From RGIG7179 sp051893555 (lineage in GTDB: Bacteria > Bacillota > Clostridia > Peptostreptococcales > Anaerovoracaceae): a stretch of 64,000 bases of DNA. A program made the position numbers and the translations under genes. The notes below the pieces were generated by a model that was not told where the DNA came from, did no database searches, and saw only the letters and a list, made by a program, of their open reading frames with translations. The stretch is taken from assembly GCA_051893555.1 (NCBI GenBank), contig JBJFHL010000087.1, positions 21,649 to 85,648 of the forward strand. Direction: 5' to 3'. Of this stretch, positions 18,885-27,627 are shown one piece after another (positions within the stretch are counted from its first letter, which is position 1; each line of letters opens with the position of its first letter).

Positions 18885-20597
18885 TTACAGCAGGTTTGTG
18901 TAGTCCATCAGGTACTCATCCACCGCCTTGGCGCAGGCTCTGCCTTCTGCAATGGCCCAGACCACCAGGGACTGGCCCCGGCGGGCGTCGCCCGCCGCGA
19001 AGACGCCGGCCGCGCTGGTCGCGAAAGGCCCGGCCGGCCGGGCCGGCCGGCTGTCTTCACCGCCGCCGCAGGCGGCGGGGGCCTTCCCGGCGCAGGCGGC
19101 GAGGGCCTTCTCATCCGGTGCCTGCAGATTGCTGCGGCCATCAGTCTTTACGCCGAAGGCCTTCGCTATATATTCCTGCGGTCCCAGGAAACCAGCTGCT
19201 ATGAGCAGCAGGTCACATTCCATTTCTGTTTCGCTGCCGGCGACCTCCTTCATGACGGTTCTTCCCGTCTTTTCATCCAGGGATGGTTCCAGCTTCACGG
19301 TCTGCAGCCCGCGAATCTGACCGGATTCATCCGTCAGAATGGCTTTGACCGTTGTCTGGTAAATGCGGGGATCTGCGCCGAACTGGTCCATGGCCTCTTC
19401 CTGGCCGTAGTCCACCTTCAGCACCTTCGGCCACTGAGGCCACTGGTTGTCTTCCCGGCGCTCCGTCGGCGGCTTTGGCATCATCTCCAGCTGCACGACA
19501 GATTTGCAGCCGTGGCGGATGGCGGTGCCCACACAGTCATTTCCGGTATCGCCGCCGCCTACTACAACGACCCGCTTTCCGGCGGCGGAAATGCAGGCGG
19601 AAAGATCCGGTTGCGCAGGGATCCGGCCGGCCAGCTGGGTGCCGCCGAAGGCCCCACCAGCTGCGGGTTCGACCTTTCCGGCTGAATGTCCGGCGGCTCC
19701 GGCCATTCCAGCTGATGTTCCCGCGGCAGCGGCCCTCTCTGCCTGTGCCACGGCTTCATCCAGCAACGCTTTCGTGGTGGACTTGAGGAAGTCCACGGCG
19801 AAGTGGACGCCCTTGGCCCCGTCCCGGCCCGGGACCTTCAGGTCCCGGGGCCGGCCGGCGCCGCAGCAGAGCACCACGGCATCATACTCCTTCATCAGGG
19901 CGCGGGCATCTTTGGCGGTGCGGATGTCTTTGCCAGTGACAAACCGGACCCCTTCCGCTTCCATCAATTCCACGCGCCGCTGGACGACCCATTTTTCCAG
20001 CTTCATGTTAGGAATGCCGTACATCAGCAAGCCGCCGGGCCGGTCCTCTTTCTCGAATACGGTGACCTGGTGGCCCCGCTTGTTCAGTCGGTCCGCACAA
20101 GCCAGACCCGACGGACCGGAGCCCACCACGGCCACACGCTTCTCGGTGCGGACTGCCGGCGGCTGCGGCTGGACGAAGCCCTTCTGGAAGCCATACTCGA
20201 TGACAAACAATTCATTTTCCTTGACGGTCACCGGATCATCATACATACCGCAGGTGCAGGCCGCTTCACAGAGCGCCGGGCAGACCCTGCCCGTAAACTC
20301 CGGAAAACTGCTGGTTTTCAGCAGCCGGGCCAGCGCATGACTCCAGTTTCCGTGATAAATCTCATCGTTCCACTCCGGAATCAGATTGTGGAGCGGGCAG
20401 CCCGACACGGCGCCGTGAAGCGACATGGCCGACTGGCAGAACGGCACACCGCAGTTCATGCAGCGGGCACCCTGCTCCTGCCGCTCCTCCTTCATCATCA
20501 TGGGATGAAACTCATTGAAGTTCTGTATTCTTTCCGCCGGACTTATCGCCGGATTGGTTTTTCTTTCATATTCCAAAAATCCTGTTGCCTTTCCCAT
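18885..20597 (-). CDS. gltD: Glutamate synthase small subunit (NADPH-GOGAT beta)
   Basis: Transfers electrons from NADPH through FAD and Fe-S centres to the large subunit for making glutamate from glutamine and 2-oxoglutarate. N-terminal Fe-S cysteines (CMNCGVPFCQ, CPLHNLIPEW, CPALCEAACTCG) precede the FAD site (VAVVGSGPSGLACADRL) and the NADPH site (VVVVGGGDTGNDCVG); AAGVFAAGDARRGQSLVVWAI is the family C-terminal FAD motif. At 570 residues it is longer than the usual 480-500 because of two low-complexity inserts: an Ala/Gly-rich stretch near 285-335 and a Cys/Ala/Gly-rich stretch near 495-525 that contains a short tandem duplication. Twelve bases separate it from gltB. Confidence 0.95.
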   Translation of the reverse strand: MGKATGFLEYERKTNPAISPAERIQNFNEFHPMMMKEERQEQGARCMNCGVPFCQSAMSLHGAVSGCPLHNLIPEWNDEIYHGNWSHALARLLKTSSFPEFTGRVCPALCEAACTCGMYDDPVTVKENELFVIEYGFQKGFVQPQPPAVRTEKRVAVVGSGPSGLACADRLNKRGHQVTVFEKEDRPGGLLMYGIPNMKLEKWVVQRRVELMEAEGVRFVTGKDIRTAKDARALMKEYDAVVLCCGAGRPRDLKVPGRDGAKGVHFAVDFLKSTTKALLDEAVAQAERAAAAGTSAGMAGAAGHSAGKVEPAAGGAFGGTQLAGRIPAQPDLSACISAAGKRVVVVGGGDTGNDCVGTAIRHGCKSVVQLEMMPKPPTERREDNQWPQWPKVLKVDYGQEEAMDQFGADPRIYQTTVKAILTDESGQIRGLQTVKLEPSLDEKTGRTVMKEVAGSETEMECDLLLIAAGFLGPQEYIAKAFGVKTDGRSNLQAPDEKALAACAGKAPAACGGGEDSRPARPAGPFATSAAGVFAAGDARRGQSLVVWAIAEGRACAKAVDEYLMDYTNLL

Positions 20598-20609
20598 GTC
20601 CGGTCCTCC

Positions 20610-23600
20610 TTACTTTTTGGTCACTTTATAAAACGCTTCCAGCTCCGCCTGCTCTCTTGTCAGGCCCTTCTTCTCGAAGTGGCCGATGGCATTGAGCATT
20701 TTGCGGTAGTCCTCCGGAACGATCTTCTTAAACAGCGGCAGATATGCCGGCAGATCCGCCAGGATCCGTTCTGCCAGGGCAGAGCCGGTGGCTGCCAGAT
20801 GCTCCTTCAGCATGGCTGTAATTTCTTCGATATCGTGCTTTTCCGAAACCGTTTCCATGGAAACCATGGACTTGTTCAGGTTCAGATAGAAATCATGATG
20901 CTCGTCCAGTACATAAGCGATACCGCCGCTCATGCCCGCCGCAAAGTTTTTGCCGGTTGGACCCAGCACCAGAACTTTGCCGCCGGTCATGTATTCGCAG
21001 CCGTGATCGCCGACGCCTTCCACCACAGCCCGTGCGCCGGAATTCCGCACGCAGAACCGCTCGCCGGCGATGCCGCTGATATAGGCGCTGCCGGAGGTGG
21101 CACCGTAGAGGGCCACGTTGCCGATGATGATGTTTTCCTCTGCCTTGAACTTGCTGCCGGCCGGCGGACAGATCACCAGTTTGCCGCCGGACAGTCCCTT
21201 GCCGAAGTAGTCGTTGCTGTCCCCTTCCACGCGGATGGTCACACCCTTTGGCAGGAAGGCGCCCAGAGACTGGCCGCCGCTGCCGATACAGCGGATCTGA
21301 TACAGATCATCCGGCAGGGTATTTCCGTACCGCCGGGTCACCTCGGAACCGAAGATGGTTCCCAATGTCCGGTTGGTGCTGGAAATCTCCACATCCACCG
21401 CGCAAGGCTCTTTCTTTTCCAGGGCCTTTTCCATGGCAGGCAGAATCACCTTTTCGTCCAGAGTGTTCTCCAGCTGGAAGTCGTACACTTTGGCCGGATC
21501 GAAGCCCACATGGCTTTCGAAGGCCGGCTCGCCGGAAGCCGTCTTATACAGGATCCGGGACAGGTCTACCGAGGCTGCACGGTCGGTGATCATGTGGTCG
21601 GACACCTTCAAAAGATCCGTCCGGCCCACCAGATCCGATACCTTCCGGATGCCCAGGGAAGCCATGATCTCACGAAGTTCTTCCGCCACAAAGAGCATAA
21701 AGTTCATCACATACTCCGGCTTGCCGCAGAAACGGAGCCGTAAGGACGGATTTTGCGTCGCAACGCCCACCGGGCAGGTGTCCAGATTGCAGACGCGCAT
21801 CATGACGCAGCCCATGGTCACCAGCGGAGCCGTGGCGAAGCCGAATTCCTCGGCGCCCAGCATGCAGGCGATGGCCACATCCCGGCCGGTCATCAGCTTG
21901 CCGTCGGTCTCCAGAATGACTCTGGACCGGAGGCCGTTTTCGATCAGAGCCTTGTGGGTCTCTGCCAGACCCAGCTCCCACGGCAGACCTGCCCCGTGGA
22001 TGGAGCTCTGGGGTGCCGCACCGGTGCCCCCGTCATAACCGGAAATCAGGATAACCTGGGCACCGGCCTTTGCCACGCCGGCTGCGATGGTGCCCACGCC
22101 GCACTCGGAAACCAGCTTCACGGAAATCCGGGCCGCCCGGTTGGCATTCTTCAGATCATAGATCAGCTGAGACAGATCCTCGATGGAGTAAATGTCGTGG
22201 TGCGGCGGCGGGGAAATCAGGGAAACACCCGGCGTGGAGCAACGTGTCTGAGCAATCCACGGGTACACCTTGGAACCCGGCAGATGACCGCCTTCCCCCG
22301 GCTTGGCCCCCTGGGCCATTTTGATCTGAATCTCCGACGCGCTCATGAGATACTCGCTGGTGACACCGAACCGGCCGCTGGCCACCTGCTTGATGGCACT
22401 GTTTTTGATGGTGCCCAGCCGCTCCGGCCGTTCGCCGCCTTCGCCGGAATTGGACTTGCCGCCCAGGGTATTCATGGCAATGGCCATACACTCATGGGCC
22501 TCCTGCGAGATGGAGCCGTAAGACATGGCACCTGTCTTGAACCGCTTCACGATTTCCGAAGCCGGTTCCACTTCCTCCAGCGGAATCGGACCGCCGGTGC
22601 CGCCGGCCGCTGCAGAAGCCGCAGCTGCCGCCTCGAAGTCGAAATCAATCAGACCCCGCAGGGCATGCGGCCGGTTTTCAATATCCACCACATCCACCAT
22701 GCGGCTGAACTCCTTGAACCGTTCATAGGAACCGGTCTGGGCTGCCTCCCGCAAAGCGATGATGGTATTCGGATTGTACATGTGGTCTTCTTTATCCTGG
22801 CCGGTTCTGAGCTTGTGGATGCCCACGCTGTCCAGGGTGGTATCCACACCCAGCTCCAGCGGATCAAAGGCATGGTCATGACGCCATTCGACACCTTCGC
22901 CGATTTCTGCCAGACCGATACCGCCGATACGGCTCACCGTATTGGTGAAGTACTTGTCGATCACATCCTGCCGGATTCCCACCGCTTCAAACAGCTGGGA
23001 GGACTGGTAGGACTGGAGGGTGGAAACCCCCATCTTGGAAGCGATCTTCACGATGCCGTGAAGCACGGCCAGATTGTAGTCGGTGATGGCCGTGGCCACA
23101 TCCTTGTCCAGCATGCCCATATCGATCAGTTCGGCGATGCATTCGTGAGCCAGATACGGCTGCACAGCCCGGGCACCGTAGCCCAGCAGGGCGGCAAACT
23201 GGTGCACCGTCCGCGGTTCGCCGCTTTCCAGAATGATGGACACTGCCGTCCGCTTCTTGGTCTGAATCAGATGATGTTCCAGGGCGGATACCGCCAGCAA
23301 GGACGGAATGGCCACATGGGTCTCGTCGATGCCCCGGTCGGACAGGATCAAAATATTGGCACCGTTCTTATAGGCCCGGTCCGCTGCGATGAACAGCTGG
23401 TCCAGGGCCCGCTCCAGCGGCGTGTTTTTATAGTACAGCAGAGACACTTCCTCCACCTTCATGCCCGGCTGGTCCACCGACTTGATCTTCAGCAGATCCA
23501 CCGCCGTCAGGATCGGATTCTTAATCTCCAGCACCCGGCAGTTGTCCGGGGTTTCCTCCAGCAGGTTGCCGTCGGAACCCACATAGACGCAGGTGTCGGT

Positions 23601-25193
23601 AACGATCTCTTCCCGGATGGCATCAATCGGCGGATTGGTCACCTGAGCGAAGTTCTGCTTGAAATAGTTGAAGAGGCTCTGGTGCTTTTCACTGAGGACC
23701 GCCAGCGGAATGTCCGTACCCATGGAGGCGATGCCCTCCGCCCCGCTTCTGGCCATGTTCAGGATCTGCTCCTTGATATCTTCATAGGTATATCCAAAAC
23801 ACTTATACAGCTTGTCCCGTTCTTCCTGGGAATAGGTTTCCATCCGCTTGTTCGGTACCGGCAGCTCTGCCAGAGTCAGCAGCTTCTGATCCAGCCACTC
23901 GCCATAAGGCTTTCTGGCGGCATACCCCATCTTGCATTCTTCATCACTGACGATGACGCCCCGCACCGTATCGACCAGAAGGATTTTGCCCGGCTGAAGA
24001 CGGCTCTTTAAGACCACCTTGTCCTCCGGAATGTCCAGAACCCCCACCTCTGAAGAGAGGATCAGCTTGTTGTCCGACGTCACATAGTACCGGGATGGCC
24101 GCAGGCCGTTTCTGTCCAGCACGGCACCCACCTGATCCCCGTCGGAAAACAGAATGGCCGCCGGTCCGTCCCACGGCTCCATCATGGTGGAATAATAATG
24201 GTAGAAATCCCGCTTTTCCCGGTTGATGTTCTTATCGTTTCTCCACGGCTGCGGAATGGTAATCATCACCGCCAGCGGCAGCGGCAGCCCGTTCATCATG
24301 AGAAATTCCAGGGTGTTGTCCAGCATGGCCGAGTCCGACCCGGAAGTGCCCACCACCGGCAGGATCTTATCCATGTCGCTGCTCTCAAAAATGGTGCTCC
24401 GCATGGTCTCTTCCCGGGCCAGCATCCGGTCCACGTTGCCCCGGATGGTGTTGATCTCCCCATTGTGAAGGATGTACCGGTTCGGGTGTGCCCGCTCCCA
24501 GCTCGGCGTGGTGTTGGTGGAGAAACGGGAGTGAACCAGCGCGATGGCACTGGCATAGGCCGGATCCTGCAGATCGGAATAAAACTTCCGCAGCTGCCCC
24601 ACCAGAAACATGCCCTTGTACACCACGGTACGGGAGGACATGGAAACCACGTAGGTATTGTTATTGCTCTGTTCGAACACCCGGCGGATGATGTACAGCT
24701 TCCGGTCAAAATCCAGCCCCCGGCTCACGCCCTCCGGTCTCCGGAAAAATCCCTGCCGGATGTCCGGCATGCAGTCTCTGGCCCGCTGTCCCAGCACATC
24801 TTCCTGCACCGGCACCTGCCGCCAGCCGATGAACTCCACGCCTTCCTTCTTGGCGATGACCTCCATCATCTTCATGGCCTGGCTCCGCTTCAGCTTGTCC
24901 TGCGGGAAAAAGAACATGCCCACGCCGTAATCCCGCGGTCCGCCCAGATCGAATCCCAGCTTCCCGCCTTCCCGGCTGAAAAATTCATGAGAGATCTGGA
25001 GCAAAATCCCCACGCCGTCTCCCGTCTTTCCCTCGGCGTCTTTTCCTGCCCGGTGTTCCAGCTTTTCCACGATGTCCAGCGCCTGTTCCACCACGCTGTG
25101 GTCCTGACTGCCGTCAATGTTGACGATGGCGCCGATCCCGCAGGCATCGTGCTCCCGGTCCGGATTGTATATCTCAAAGTTGCCTTTCTTCAT
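20610..25193 (-). CDS. gltB: Glutamate synthase large subunit (GOGAT alpha)
   Basis: A 1527-residue enzyme that releases ammonia from glutamine and channels it to 2-oxoglutarate. The N-terminal class II amidotransferase domain begins after a short propeptide; Cys18 in DACGIGAI is the expected nucleophile. The central domain follows, then the FMN/3Fe-4S synthase domain (GEGGERPERLGTIKNSAIKQ, SGYDGGTGAAPQSSIHGAG, and CNLDTCPVG near 1130). The C-terminal GXGXG beta-helix domain includes GGKLVICPP and YMTGGKVLVLG. An Ala/Gly insert (EAAAAASAAAGGTGG) lies near residue 855. The ATG at 25193 has GGGAG upstream. A strong promoter and two palindromes precede the gene. Confidence 0.97.
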   Translation of the reverse strand: MKKGNFEIYNPDREHDACGIGAIVNIDGSQDHSVVEQALDIVEKLEHRAGKDAEGKTGDGVGILLQISHEFFSREGGKLGFDLGGPRDYGVGMFFFPQDKLKRSQAMKMMEVIAKKEGVEFIGWRQVPVQEDVLGQRARDCMPDIRQGFFRRPEGVSRGLDFDRKLYIIRRVFEQSNNNTYVVSMSSRTVVYKGMFLVGQLRKFYSDLQDPAYASAIALVHSRFSTNTTPSWERAHPNRYILHNGEINTIRGNVDRMLAREETMRSTIFESSDMDKILPVVGTSGSDSAMLDNTLEFLMMNGLPLPLAVMITIPQPWRNDKNINREKRDFYHYYSTMMEPWDGPAAILFSDGDQVGAVLDRNGLRPSRYYVTSDNKLILSSEVGVLDIPEDKVVLKSRLQPGKILLVDTVRGVIVSDEECKMGYAARKPYGEWLDQKLLTLAELPVPNKRMETYSQEERDKLYKCFGYTYEDIKEQILNMARSGAEGIASMGTDIPLAVLSEKHQSLFNYFKQNFAQVTNPPIDAIREEIVTDTCVYVGSDGNLLEETPDNCRVLEIKNPILTAVDLLKIKSVDQPGMKVEEVSLLYYKNTPLERALDQLFIAADRAYKNGANILILSDRGIDETHVAIPSLLAVSALEHHLIQTKKRTAVSIILESGEPRTVHQFAALLGYGARAVQPYLAHECIAELIDMGMLDKDVATAITDYNLAVLHGIVKIASKMGVSTLQSYQSSQLFEAVGIRQDVIDKYFTNTVSRIGGIGLAEIGEGVEWRHDHAFDPLELGVDTTLDSVGIHKLRTGQDKEDHMYNPNTIIALREAAQTGSYERFKEFSRMVDVVDIENRPHALRGLIDFDFEAAAAASAAAGGTGGPIPLEEVEPASEIVKRFKTGAMSYGSISQEAHECMAIAMNTLGGKSNSGEGGERPERLGTIKNSAIKQVASGRFGVTSEYLMSASEIQIKMAQGAKPGEGGHLPGSKVYPWIAQTRCSTPGVSLISPPPHHDIYSIEDLSQLIYDLKNANRAARISVKLVSECGVGTIAAGVAKAGAQVILISGYDGGTGAAPQSSIHGAGLPWELGLAETHKALIENGLRSRVILETDGKLMTGRDVAIACMLGAEEFGFATAPLVTMGCVMMRVCNLDTCPVGVATQNPSLRLRFCGKPEYVMNFMLFVAEELREIMASLGIRKVSDLVGRTDLLKVSDHMITDRAASVDLSRILYKTASGEPAFESHVGFDPAKVYDFQLENTLDEKVILPAMEKALEKKEPCAVDVEISSTNRTLGTIFGSEVTRRYGNTLPDDLYQIRCIGSGGQSLGAFLPKGVTIRVEGDSNDYFGKGLSGGKLVICPPAGSKFKAEENIIIGNVALYGATSGSAYISGIAGERFCVRNSGARAVVEGVGDHGCEYMTGGKVLVLGPTGKNFAAGMSGGIAYVLDEHHDFYLNLNKSMVSMETVSEKHDIEEITAMLKEHLAATGSALAERILADLPAYLPLFKKIVPEDYRKMLNAIGHFEKKGLTREQAELEAFYKVTKK

Positions 25194-25266
25194 TGCATTT
25201 CTCCCTTCCGGCCCACGCCCGGAAAGGCGCCGCCCAGTTTTCGCATTTTAACAATAATATTTTCCT

Positions 25267-25295
25267 ATTTTAGTACAGCAGCACGAAAAAGTCAA
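25267..25295 (-). promoter_or_regulatory. Sigma-A type promoter for gltBD
   Basis: TTGACT and TAAAAT are 17 bases apart on the minus strand, about 75 bases upstream of the gltB ATG. Confidence 0.7.
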
Positions 25296-25302
25296 TATGA
25301 TA

Positions 25303-25333
25303 TTGTGTATACACAACAATTATATTGTATACA
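25303..25333. promoter_or_regulatory. Twin palindromic operator upstream of gltB promoter
   Basis: TTGTGTATACACAA (25303-25316) is a perfect 14-bp palindrome. TGTATACA (25326-25333) is a second one with the same core. The centres are 20 bp apart, about two helical turns, and both lie just upstream of the -35 box, a position typical of activator sites. Confidence 0.55.
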
Positions 25334-25370
25334 TTTCCATAAATCTTGGTTATATTTCACAAAATCCGCT

Positions 25371-25424
25371 CTCCCGGCGATTCCCCTCCCCGGGGCTGCT
25401 TCTCCCGGCGATTCCCCTCCCCGG
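25371..25424. repeat. 23-bp direct repeat
   Basis: CTCCCGGCGATTCCCCTCCC plus CGG occurs at 25371-25393 and again, exactly, at 25402-25424 (period 31). It sits between the gltB operator and the terminator of the next gene. The gap 25194-25589 holds only these regulatory and repeat elements. Confidence 0.8.
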
Positions 25425-25438
25425 CCATCGCCCGCATG

Positions 25439-25482
25439 CAAAAAAAGACGACCCGCTCTTTATTCAGAGCCTGGGTCGTCTT
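25439..25482 (-). terminator. Terminator of the secreted-protein genes at 25.6-29.7 kb
   Basis: AAGACGACCC and GGGTCGTCTT, with an inner GCTCT/AGAGC stem, form a strong hairpin. On the minus strand it is followed by a T-run (25439-25446). Confidence 0.8.
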
Positions 25483-25529
25483 GAAATCCTCTCAGTTCCA
25501 TTCCCTTTCAGACACTTCCGAACTGCTCG

Positions 25530-25569
25530 CCCCCTTTTTTTTGATCCCTAAAAGTCCAAAAGAAGGGGG
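25530..25569. repeat. 40-bp CCCCCTT...AAGGGGG intergenic element, copy 1
   Basis: CCCCCTT and AAGGGGG enclose an A/T-rich centre. Related elements occur at 62296-62338 and 62447-62485. This copy starts 20 bases beyond the stop of the adjacent secreted-protein gene. Confidence 0.6.
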
Positions 25570-25589
25570 TTTGGTCAGGCTAACCGGAT

Positions 25590-27602
25590 TTATTTCACGG
25601 TTCGAATCGCCTTCCGTGAGTAATCCGTGTAATGCTTCTGTCCGTCGATGACCACGTAACCGCGTACCTTGTAGTAGTACTTCGTGCCCTTCTGAATGGC
25701 TGTGTTGTAGTACACATCCTTTTCTGTGGTGAAGATCGGCGTCTTGCCGTAGCCGGCGTTTCTCCTGGTGGAACGGTAGATTTCCACGCCGTCGAAGTCC
25801 ATCTCTTCTCCGTTTTGGTTGTACCATGTGATCTTTACGGCCTTCTTGCCGTTTTTCATAGTTACAAGCTTCGAGCGGGCTGTCAGCTGCTGGTCTGCCA
25901 ATGCTGCAAGGGTTTCTTCCTTCTGTGCAGCAATTGCAGTATCTGCCTCTTCCTCTGCCATGATTGCATAGGTGGAGAAGTGTCCGGTGAAGAAGGTGTA
26001 TGTGCCATCCGCGTTCTTCTGACCCTTTACCTTGCTCATTTTTCCGCTTTCATCGACATATACACAGACGATTTCCTTTCCAGCCAAACCCTTCGGAACA
26101 GCCACAGTTACTGCCACATTGCCGCCCTTGAAATCACGGATGACATTCCCGTCGGAGCAGACAACTTTCAGTTCGATTTCCACCTTATCCGCAGTCTCGT
26201 CAACTTTTTCTACAATCAGCTGAACGTTGTCACCTGCAGCCTGCTGCGCCACAGCACCGGCAGCAGTATTGTTCAGCTTTATTTCAGCGATGTCTGTCTT
26301 AACGGTCACATTTGCTTCCGTCTTTTCTGCGATGGCTCCCAGTGCAGCGGCCGGAATGCCAACCTGCACTGCCGTAGTGGAGGCAGCTGCAGCTTCGGTC
26401 TTTGCAGTTGCATGGATGACAACTTCTTCCGACTGGTTTGCAACGGCATTGTCTACAATCTGATCCGCAGTTGACTGGTCAATTGTTGCAGTGGTTGTAC
26501 CGCCCGAAGTGCTGGTTGTATTGCTCAGATCCGCACGGGTCGTCGCATTGCCGTCATTCTCGACGATTGGCTTCGGAGAAATTGGTTCATAAGGGATGAC
26601 TGCCCACCGCGGGGCTACGGTGACGGCTGCATTCGGCATCGTGAATGTATTGTCTGTACCTACCGTGACATTGCCATCCGACGAAACGTTCCATCCGCCA
26701 AACCAATAGCCTGCCGGAGGATTATCAGGCGTTAAGGTAATCGTACTTCCTGCACTGACGTAAGTTTTTCCGTCATATTCGGAGAGATTCTCGGCGGGCT
26801 CCACAGATGCACTTGCATTTTCAACATTCAGAAGATAGTACATTCCGCTTAAGCCCTGCAGCATTTCGTTCACTTTCTCGTCGACATAGATTTTTCCGCC
26901 GAGACTTGCGAATTGGCCTTCTACTATGGTCAGCGTCGCCCCCTGCTGAATCACCAGCACTGCATCCTGTTGAATGCCCAGTGCCGTATTTTGAATTGTA
27001 AGAGTTACACCCTTGGGTATCGTGAGCGTCTGCCCGCTGCCAATAAGCAGGTACTGTTCGTTAATCGTAAGATCATCCGTCAGCAAAATCTTGGTTATAC
27101 CTGCGCTAACTGCAGCTCTCAGCTCCTCCTCAGAGGAGACATGATTCAGCGGCTCGAAGACACCGCAGACGTAAGCGAAACCCTTATCTGTAAAATAAAC
27201 AGGGCTGTAGGTTTCTATGTGAGAATTTCCGTTCACAGTGGCGGTCATTTCTTCGACCAGGCAATAGTTTTCATTTGGAATGAAGCCCGTTTCAACGGAA
27301 TAGTAGTAGCCCTCCTCGAACACATCATTCGCGCTCATCTCCGTCCATATGTCTTTATTGGTTCCTGTATAATCCATCTCAGAAATTTTAAGCCAATCAC
27401 AGTCTATCAGTTGAACGCTGCCCGCAGGGGTTGCTGTATATACAGGGGTGGCAGGGGTCCCGCCAATCACAGGCTCGTCAACGGTAACCGCAATGTTCGT
27501 CACTGGGCAGGGATTAACAGGATCCGCCGCAAATGCCGCCTGCGGCACAAGCATAAGTACCATGCAAAGCGCAAGCAGTATGCATAAAAATCTTTTTTTC
27601 AT
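25590..27602 (-). CDS. Secreted repeat protein with shared C-terminal module (paralogue A)
   Basis: A 670-residue exported protein. Residues 1-25 are a signal peptide ending AAFA. Residues about 160-225 have short beta-helix-like repeats (GQTLTIPKGVTLTIQ, then DAVLVIQQGATLTI). Residues about 235-320 fit a divergent InlB-type repeat (YYLLNVENASASVEPAEN, then WFGGWNVSSDGNVTV). The next roughly 180 residues (from PIVENDGNATTRADLS) and the last 95 (from LTARSKLVTMKNGKK to RKAIRTVK) form the module shared with other proteins here; the end has a fibronectin-III look. No LPXTG, lipobox or membrane anchor is visible. I chose the ATG at 27602 (AGGAGG upstream). It is a close paralogue of 27628-29700. 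Function unknown. Confidence 0.85.
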   Translation of the reverse strand: MKKRFLCILLALCMVLMLVPQAAFAADPVNPCPVTNIAVTVDEPVIGGTPATPVYTATPAGSVQLIDCDWLKISEMDYTGTNKDIWTEMSANDVFEEGYYYSVETGFIPNENYCLVEEMTATVNGNSHIETYSPVYFTDKGFAYVCGVFEPLNHVSSEEELRAAVSAGITKILLTDDLTINEQYLLIGSGQTLTIPKGVTLTIQNTALGIQQDAVLVIQQGATLTIVEGQFASLGGKIYVDEKVNEMLQGLSGMYYLLNVENASASVEPAENLSEYDGKTYVSAGSTITLTPDNPPAGYWFGGWNVSSDGNVTVGTDNTFTMPNAAVTVAPRWAVIPYEPISPKPIVENDGNATTRADLSNTTSTSGGTTTATIDQSTADQIVDNAVANQSEEVVIHATAKTEAAAASTTAVQVGIPAAALGAIAEKTEANVTVKTDIAEIKLNNTAAGAVAQQAAGDNVQLIVEKVDETADKVEIELKVVCSDGNVIRDFKGGNVAVTVAVPKGLAGKEIVCVYVDESGKMSKVKGQKNADGTYTFFTGHFSTYAIMAEEEADTAIAAQKEETLAALADQQLTARSKLVTMKNGKKAVKITWYNQNGEEMDFDGVEIYRSTRRNAGYGKTPIFTTEKDVYYNTAIQKGTKYYYKVRGYVVIDGQKHYTDYSRKAIRTVK

Positions 27603-27627
27603 CACATCTTCCTCCTAAAAGATTTTT

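Noticed and set aside
21753..24011. 752-codon plus-strand open frame opposite gltB
   Set aside because: Antisense shadow of a fully conserved GltB; no start signal and no recognisable domain.
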